In this document: in pieces, positions 59,342-64,000 of the stretch
Numbering within the stretch: the first letter of the stretch is position 1
How the letters are laid out: the number at the start of each line of letters is the position of its first letter
From: Lachnospiraceae bacterium UBA5899
Lineage (GTDB): Bacteria > Bacillota > Clostridia > Lachnospirales > Lachnospiraceae
DNA length: 64,000 bases
NCBI GenBank assembly: GCA_002432425.1
Contig: DJEL01000001.1
Coordinates: 1 to 64,000 of the forward strand
Reading direction: 5' to 3'
Notes under the pieces: model-generated
Told to the model about the DNA's origin: nothing
Databases searched by the model: none
What the model saw: the letters and a program-made list of their open reading frames with translations, nothing else
Translations under genes and position numbers: made by a program

Positions 59342-59977
59342 TTACAGCATCCCATAAACCACCATACCCAGTCCCGCCGACAGTAAAAGCATCAGGATGG
59401 GAGAAATGGTTTTCTTACGGAAGTGCTTCCATAAAACATGCAGAACAATCAGAAATACAAAGATGAAAATCCCCTTATAATCCGGAGATACGACGCCGGA
59501 AGACAGGGAACCAGCCGCCTCGGAAGAAAGTCCAAGGTTAAGAAGGTTGCCGATATCATCGACGGACCGGACGGAAAACAGGGTTCCGAGTCCCATGGTA
59601 ACGGCGGTGGAGAGTATCATAGCCACCACGCAGGGGCGGATTCCGGAAAGAAACGCCTGCACGCCGGCATATTTCATGAAGTTTTTAAGGAGCGCCGCAA
59701 TCAGCAGGATAATGAAAAAAGAAGGCATTACCACACCCAGGGTAGCAAAGAAACTTCCCCAAAAACCGCCCTGGGAGGAACCGATAAAGGTCGCCATATT
59801 GACGGCAAGAGGGCCGGGAGTGGACTCCGAAACCGCAATGAAATTTAAGAATTCTTCTTCGGAAAGCCAGCCGTAAGAAAGAACGGTTTCCCGGATTAAG
59901 GAAATCATACCGTAGCCTCCGCCGAAAGAAACCGTGCCAATCATCAGAAAAGAGAAAAACAACTGCAGGTAAATCAT
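59342..59977 (-). CDS. Chromate-transporter family protein, second half-protein of the pair
   Basis: One half of a two-gene (short-chain) CHR transporter: 211 residues with about six helices, the FGGGYGM motif near the N-terminus and ESTPGPLAVNMATFIG (residues ~51-66). In short-chain CHR systems the two half-proteins form an antiporter that exports chromate, or an unknown anion. It overlaps the upstream gene by four bases (ATGA) and has a GGAGG site. Natural substrate unknown. Confidence 0.88.
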   Translation of the reverse strand: MIYLQLFFSFLMIGTVSFGGGYGMISLIRETVLSYGWLSEEEFLNFIAVSESTPGPLAVNMATFIGSSQGGFWGSFFATLGVVMPSFFIILLIAALLKNFMKYAGVQAFLSGIRPCVVAMILSTAVTMGLGTLFSVRSVDDIGNLLNLGLSSEAAGSLSSGVVSPDYKGIFIFVFLIVLHVLWKHFRKKTISPILMLLLSAGLGMVVYGML

Positions 59978-60579
59978 AGGTCATTTCCTCCTTTCCCATC
60001 TTTATTTTTCCCAGGTGCTTGCGAAACACCGTAAGCCGTGTGTATAAGATACAGCAGAACGGCAAGAAATCCGCAAATCAGAATATAAAATACGGACGAA
60101 AACGAAACGGAAGTCAGGGTAAAAAAGGTCATAAGAAGAAAGACCGCAGCCAAAATCAGGCGGGAGAAAATGTCCTTTTTCAGACCCTTTGCCATTTTTA
60201 TGCCGGCGGAAAAAATCAGATAAACCACGCCCACCTGGATGCCCTTGAAAGCGTAAGCAACATAGCTTAGGCTTAAGAAACGGTCAAACACCAGTGATAT
60301 CAGATAAATAATAACAAAAGAGGGAATACTTACGGCAACCGTCGCAAGCAGTGCGCCGAGGACACCCTCTGTTTTATAGCCGATAAAGGTAGCACTGTTG
60401 ATGGCAACCGGTCCGGGAGTCGATTCGGCAATGGCAACCATGTCCATAAATTCTTCTTTGCTAATCCACTTCTTTTTTTCTACAAATTCATGCTCCAAAA
60501 GAGCAGCCATGGCGTAACCGCCGCCAAAAGTGAAAGTACCTATTTTAAGAAAAGTAAAAAATAAATTTTGTTTTTTCAT
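59974..60579 (-). CDS. Chromate-transporter family protein, first half-protein of the pair
   Basis: The partner of the preceding half-transporter, 201 residues, with TFTFGGGYAMAALLEHEF and AESTPGPVAINSATFIG motifs and about six helices. The start MKKQNLFFTFLKIG at 60579 is chosen because it aligns with family starts; a longer reading from 60627 adds 16 residues. No ribosome site is seen and an extended -10 lies six bases upstream of the ATG, so the message may be leaderless. The paired, divergent halves suggest opposite membrane orientation. Confidence 0.86.
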   Translation of the reverse strand: MKKQNLFFTFLKIGTFTFGGGYAMAALLEHEFVEKKKWISKEEFMDMVAIAESTPGPVAINSATFIGYKTEGVLGALLATVAVSIPSFVIIYLISLVFDRFLSLSYVAYAFKGIQVGVVYLIFSAGIKMAKGLKKDIFSRLILAAVFLLMTFFTLTSVSFSSVFYILICGFLAVLLYLIHTAYGVSQAPGKNKDGKGGNDL

Positions 60580-60585
60580 AAGACA

Positions 60586-60594
60586 AATATAGCA
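60586..60594 (-). promoter_or_regulatory. Extended -10 promoter of the chromate-transporter pair
   Basis: On the minus strand TGCTATATT ends six bases before the ATG at 60579. The -35 (TTTCCT, 17 bp upstream) is poor. Confidence 0.45.
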
Positions 60595-60641
60595 TAAAGA
60601 AGCAGGAAAGGAAAGTTTCTGATGCATCTTTTTTTAGAGTA

Positions 60642-60650
60642 TGGTAAAAT
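60642..60650 (+). promoter_or_regulatory. Possible promoter of the zinc-finger membrane protein/polA unit
   Basis: TGGTAAAAT is an extended -10-like element; the start site would be near 60657. No good -35. Confidence 0.35.
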
Positions 60651-60735
60651 GTATAGGGGTTATCAGCGCAAGCAGCGAAAGGTCCAAAGAAGACGTACTG
60701 TTCTGTTTGCGGAAAGAAGGAAAGACTGACAGGGT

Positions 60736-61056
60736 ATGAATTGCAAAGAATGTGAAAAGCTCATTCCGGCATTTATTGCGGGGGAATTGAGCGATAAGGA
60801 TTTGGAGAGCTTTCTTGCACATGTGGAAAGCTGCCCGGATTGTGAAGAAGAGCTCACCATTCAGATACTGATTGCCGAAGGTATGTCCCGTCTGGAGGAC
60901 GGCAGGGCATTTGACCTGAAAGAGGAAATCAACCGCCGGATGGAAGGAGCAGAGCATAAATTACGAATGCATAAGGTATTCCGCTACATGCGTATTACCT
61001 TTGAAATTCTTGCGGCCATAGCCGTGGGGACACTGCTTGTATTCTTTGTCTGGTGA
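60736..61056 (+). CDS. zf-HC2 (anti-sigma-type) membrane protein
   Basis: The 106 residues begin with a putative zinc finger of the anti-sigma ZAS type: MNCKECEKLIPAFIAGELSD, then HVESCPDCEEEL, giving the His-x3-Cys-x2-Cys motif. A C-terminal membrane helix (about 86-104) anchors it. Such proteins usually inhibit an ECF sigma factor encoded alongside, but none is present here; the next gene is polA. Its partner may be elsewhere. Confidence 0.82.
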   Translation: MNCKECEKLIPAFIAGELSDKDLESFLAHVESCPDCEEELTIQILIAEGMSRLEDGRAFDLKEEINRRMEGAEHKLRMHKVFRYMRITFEILAAIAVGTLLVFFVW

Positions 61057-61119
61057 CGGACGAAAAATCTGCGGTTTCGGAAGAATGAATTCTGCAGGTT
61101 AGAAAGGCATGGTATTATT

Positions 61120-63741
61120 GTGAGTGAAAAAATAGTTTTGATAGACGGACACAGTATCTTGAACAGGGCGTTTTACGGACTGCCGGATTTGACAAATGCG
61201 GAAGGCCTCCATACCAACGCGGTATACGGATTTTTAAATATTATGTTTAAGATACTGGAGGAGGAAAAGCCGGAGTATCTGGCGGTGGCATTCGACAGAA
61301 ACGAGCCAACCTTCCGCCATGAAAGATATGCGGCATACAAGGGCACCAGAAAGCCCATGCCCACGGAGTTAAGGGAGCAGGTTCCCTTGATGAAGGAAAT
61401 GCTGACAGCCATGGGCATCTGCATATTGGAGCATGCCGGCTGGGAGGCGGACGATATTCTGGGAAGTCTTGCCAGACTGTCGGAAAAACAGGGCATGCAG
61501 GTGTCTTTGATTTCCGGGGACAGGGACCTTTTACAGATTGCCACGGACAAAGTAAAAATCCGCATACCCAAGACCAAGGGCGGCAAAACCGAAATCGAGG
61601 ATTATTATGCAAAGGATGTGGAAGCGGCTTACGGCGTGACACCCACCCAGTTCATAGAGCTGAAAGCCCTGATGGGCGATACGGCGGACAACATTCCCGG
61701 TGTGCCAAAAGTAGGCGAGAAAACCGCACAGGAGCTGATGAAGCAGTTCGGCTCTTTGGACGGCATTTATGAACATGTGGAAGAGGTCGGCAAGAAATCC
61801 ATAAGAGAGTCTTTGCAGGCAAATAAGGATTTGGCGGATTTAAGCAAGGAGCTTGCCACCATCAAGACGGATTGTGACCTTGATTTTTCCTATGAGAACG
61901 CAAAGGCAGAGGGCTATTTTACCAAAGAAGCGTATGCTCTTATGAAAAGGCTGGGCTTTAAGAATTTCCTCGGACGCTTCAACGAAGAGGAGTCCCAGGG
62001 GGAAAGCACTTTTACGGAAAAATTTAAGAAGGTAACGGAAAAAGCGGAGGCGGAAAAGGTGTTTGCCGGAGCGCTCACTGCCGGAAAAGCCGGATTTTTC
62101 CGCTTAAGCACAGGCATTGCCCTGTGTTACAACACGGAAAATGTTTATTTTATCGATACGGACTGTATGCCAAAGGAAGAAACAGCGGAGAGAATGCTGA
62201 CTTTGTCGGAAAAGGCAGAGATTTCCGTGTGCGATATCAAGAAGCAGTATGATATTCTGGCGAAGGATGGCACGGAGCGTTATTTTGACATCCTGATTGC
62301 GGCATACCTTTTAAATCCGCTGAAAAACGATTACGACACGGAGAGCATTGCCGGAGAACATCTGGGACTTATGATACCCGGAAGGACGGAAGTGTTCGGC
62401 AAAAAAACGGAGGAAGCCGTTTATGCGGAAAATCCGGCGAAGGTGACGGAGTATGCCTGCTATGGCGCCTATGCGGCATTTACGGCAAAAGAAGTACTTG
62501 AACAGAAGCTTTCCGAAACCGGCATGCTTTCTTTGTTCCGGGAAATAGAAATGCCCCTTTCTTTGGTCCTTTACGATATGGAAAAGGAAGGCATTTTAGT
62601 AAAGCCGGAGGAATTAAAGGCATACGGCGAGAGACTGTCCGGCAGAATTGCCGAGCTGGAAACGAAAATTTACGAAGAAGCGGGGAAAGAATTTAACTTA
62701 AATTCTCCCAAGCAGTTAGGGGAGATTTTATTTGAGGAAATGCATCTGCCCGGCGGAAAGAAGACGAAAACCGGTTATTCCACAGCGGCGGACGTACTGG
62801 AAAAAATGGCGCCGGATTATCCGATTGTGGCGGATATTTTAGAGTACAGAGGGCTTGCCAAATTAAAATCCACCTATGCGGACGGACTGGCTTCCTGCAT
62901 CAAGGAGGACGGCAGAATTCATACAAGCTTTAACCAGACCATTACGGCTACCGGACGCATCAGTTCCACCGAGCCCAATTTGCAGAACATTCCCATGCGA
63001 ATGGAACTGGGCAGACAGATACGAAAGGTATTTGTGCCGAAGGAAGGCTATGAATTTACGGATGCGGACTATTCCCAGATTGAACTTCGCGTGCTGGCGC
63101 ATATGTCCAAAGACGAAAAGCTGATTGACGCTTACCGGAAGGAAGAGGACATCCACCGCATTACGGCGTCCCAGGTTTTCCATGTGCCGTTTGAAGAAGT
63201 AACGGATTTGCAGAGAAGAAACGCCAAGGCGGTAAACTTCGGTATTATTTACGGCATCAGTTCCTTTGGGTTAAGCCAGGACTTAAGCATCAGCAAAAAA
63301 GAAGCGGCTGCCTACATGGAGCAGTATTTTGAAACCTATCCGAAGATTAAGGATTTTATTGACGGACTGGTGGAGAAAGCCAGGAAAACCGGCTATGCCG
63401 TAACCTTGTTCGGACGGCGCAGACCCATTCCGGAGCTTTCCTCCAACAATTTTATGCAGAGAAGCTTCGGAGAGCGTATTGCCATGAATTCCCCCATTCA
63501 GGGAACGGCGGCGGATATTATTAAAATTGCCATGATTAACGTGTGGAAGAGTCTTAGGGACGAGGGACTTTCCTCCCGGCTTTTGCTGCAGGTACACGAT
63601 GAACTTCTGATTGAAACGGCAAAAGACGAAGAAGAGCAGGTAAAGCATATTCTGGAAAAAGGCATGAAAGGGGCGGCAGACCTTGCCGTGGAGCTTGCCA
63701 TAGATATGCATACCGGTGAAAACTGGTACGAAGCAAAATAA
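61120..63741 (+). CDS. polA: DNA polymerase I
   Basis: Pol I fills gaps and removes primers. Domain order in 873 residues: 5'-nuclease (DGHSILNRAFYGLPD; AVAFDRNEPTFRHERYAAYK; GDTADNIPGVPKVG), a degenerate 3'-5' exonuclease domain (about 310-470) lacking the DxE and YxxxD carboxylates so no proofreading is expected, and the polymerase (DYSQIELRVLAHMSKD, RRNAKAVNFGIIYGIS, QVHDELLIE). The GTG start is preceded by AAAGG at a long distance. coaE follows, the order also seen in other Firmicutes. Confidence 0.97.
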   Translation: MSEKIVLIDGHSILNRAFYGLPDLTNAEGLHTNAVYGFLNIMFKILEEEKPEYLAVAFDRNEPTFRHERYAAYKGTRKPMPTELREQVPLMKEMLTAMGICILEHAGWEADDILGSLARLSEKQGMQVSLISGDRDLLQIATDKVKIRIPKTKGGKTEIEDYYAKDVEAAYGVTPTQFIELKALMGDTADNIPGVPKVGEKTAQELMKQFGSLDGIYEHVEEVGKKSIRESLQANKDLADLSKELATIKTDCDLDFSYENAKAEGYFTKEAYALMKRLGFKNFLGRFNEEESQGESTFTEKFKKVTEKAEAEKVFAGALTAGKAGFFRLSTGIALCYNTENVYFIDTDCMPKEETAERMLTLSEKAEISVCDIKKQYDILAKDGTERYFDILIAAYLLNPLKNDYDTESIAGEHLGLMIPGRTEVFGKKTEEAVYAENPAKVTEYACYGAYAAFTAKEVLEQKLSETGMLSLFREIEMPLSLVLYDMEKEGILVKPEELKAYGERLSGRIAELETKIYEEAGKEFNLNSPKQLGEILFEEMHLPGGKKTKTGYSTAADVLEKMAPDYPIVADILEYRGLAKLKSTYADGLASCIKEDGRIHTSFNQTITATGRISSTEPNLQNIPMRMELGRQIRKVFVPKEGYEFTDADYSQIELRVLAHMSKDEKLIDAYRKEEDIHRITASQVFHVPFEEVTDLQRRNAKAVNFGIIYGISSFGLSQDLSISKKEAAAYMEQYFETYPKIKDFIDGLVEKARKTGYAVTLFGRRRPIPELSSNNFMQRSFGERIAMNSPIQGTAADIIKIAMINVWKSLRDEGLSSRLLLQVHDELLIETAKDEEEQVKHILEKGMKGAADLAVELAIDMHTGENWYEAK

Positions 63742-63761
63742 AGATACAAGGGGGTAGATTT

Positions 63762-64000
63762 ATGCGTCTGATTGGTATTACCGGCGGTATCGGTGCGGGG
63801 AAAACGGAAGTGCTATCTTTTATCAGACAGCATTATCTTTGCAAAATTTGTTTAGCTGATGAGGTGGCGCACATTATCCAGTCGCCCGGTCAGGACTGTT
63901 ATGAAAAAATGGTGGCGCTGCTTGGAAAAGGTGTGCTGGATGCGGACGGCAGGATTAACAAAAACCGCATGGCGGCGCAGATTTTCCTGAACAAATCTTT
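63762..64000 (+). CDS. coaE: Dephospho-CoA kinase CoaE (3' end outside window)
   Basis: CoaE phosphorylates dephospho-CoA, the last step of coenzyme A synthesis. The P-loop GGIGAGKT lies at residues 8-15 and DEVAHIIQSPG is the conserved CoA-site region (normally DADxIAH). About 79 codons are visible, roughly 40% of the gene. AAGGGGGTAG precedes the ATG. Confidence 0.94.
   Translation, partial: MRLIGITGGIGAGKTEVLSFIRQHYLCKICLADEVAHIIQSPGQDCYEKMVALLGKGVLDADGRINKNRMAAQIFLNKS

Overview
The window is 64 kb of chromosome from a motile, spore-forming, anaerobic Firmicute, most likely a Lachnospiraceae (Clostridia cluster XIVa) member. Evidence: a flagellar/chemotaxis operon of Gram-positive type (flhB-flhA-flhF-flhG, cheC, cheD, cheV), sporulation genes (sigK, spoIVA, a spoVAF-type gerA homologue), a PolC replicase, a tyrosyl T-box leader, an oxygen-sensitive class III ribonucleotide reductase, Shine-Dalgarno sites of AGGAGG type, and several small families that I associate with Lachnospiraceae. 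Nothing phage- or plasmid-like was seen; this is core chromosome with a few repeat-rich accessory patches.

Layout. 1-14.9 kb: late part of a large flagellar/chemotaxis operon, all on the plus strand: flhB (5' end cut by the window), flhA, flhF, flhG, a PilZ protein, a receiver-less cheB, cheA, cheW, cheC, cheD, a small membrane protein, the sigma-28 gene, a DUF342 (FapA-like) protein, three envelope or cytoplasmic proteins of uncertain role, then a terminator. 15-17 kb: rpsB-tsf. 17.1-22.2 kb: a divergent BlaI/MecI-type repressor, then a degenerate EAL-HDOD protein, lepA and hemW. 22.3-26.4 kb: sigK, comM/yifB and dprA; the last two carry in-frame tandem-repeat linkers. 26.4-28.0 kb: an AT-rich repeat patch holding a 52-bp phased array of hairpins, a PD-(D/E)XK-like protein and a second, ~30-bp repeat array. 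28.0-35.8 kb: marR-TSUP transporter, a YbaK-type deacylase, ispG and polC. 35.8-38.9 kb: T-box-tyrS and spoIVA. 39-44 kb: a large palindromic element, a MutS-like ATPase, rnhA, a 50-residue membrane protein, a WYL regulator and an aminotransferase. 44-47.5 kb: NrdR-box-controlled nrdD-nrdG and dut. 47.5-50.4 kb: spoVAF, then ppa and a HAD phosphatase on the minus strand. 50.5-59.1 kb: cheV, a divergent SIR2-like protein, a charged membrane protein, hisH-hisF, ung, a lysA-type decarboxylase, a DUF554 protein and a J-domain protein. 59.2-64 kb: tRNA-Leu(CAA), a paired chromate transporter (minus strand), a zinc-finger membrane protein, polA and the start of coaE.

How genes work together. The first 14 kb builds the flagellar export gate, places the flagellum (FlhF/FlhG), tunes motility by c-di-GMP (PilZ) and senses chemicals (CheA/W/B/C/D, with CheV further away); the sigma-28 gene lets the block feed back on late flagellar genes. 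NrdD/NrdG and Dut form a dNTP supply block. SigK, SpoIVA and SpoVAF belong to the mother-cell, coat and germination programmes.

The most interesting signals are regulatory and structural. A sigma-E promoter for spoIVA lies inside the tyrS terminator hairpin, so that only read-through RNA would bury the spoIVA ribosome site; spoVAF has a similar hairpin. The 26.5-26.8 kb array has hairpins phased at 52 bp with compensatory arm changes. A ~125-nt nested palindrome at 38.96-39.08 kb has an inverted partial copy nearby. The dprA start codon sits inside a 23-bp tandem repeat. Two minus-strand genes have a -10 element six bases before their start codon, which suggests leaderless mRNAs.
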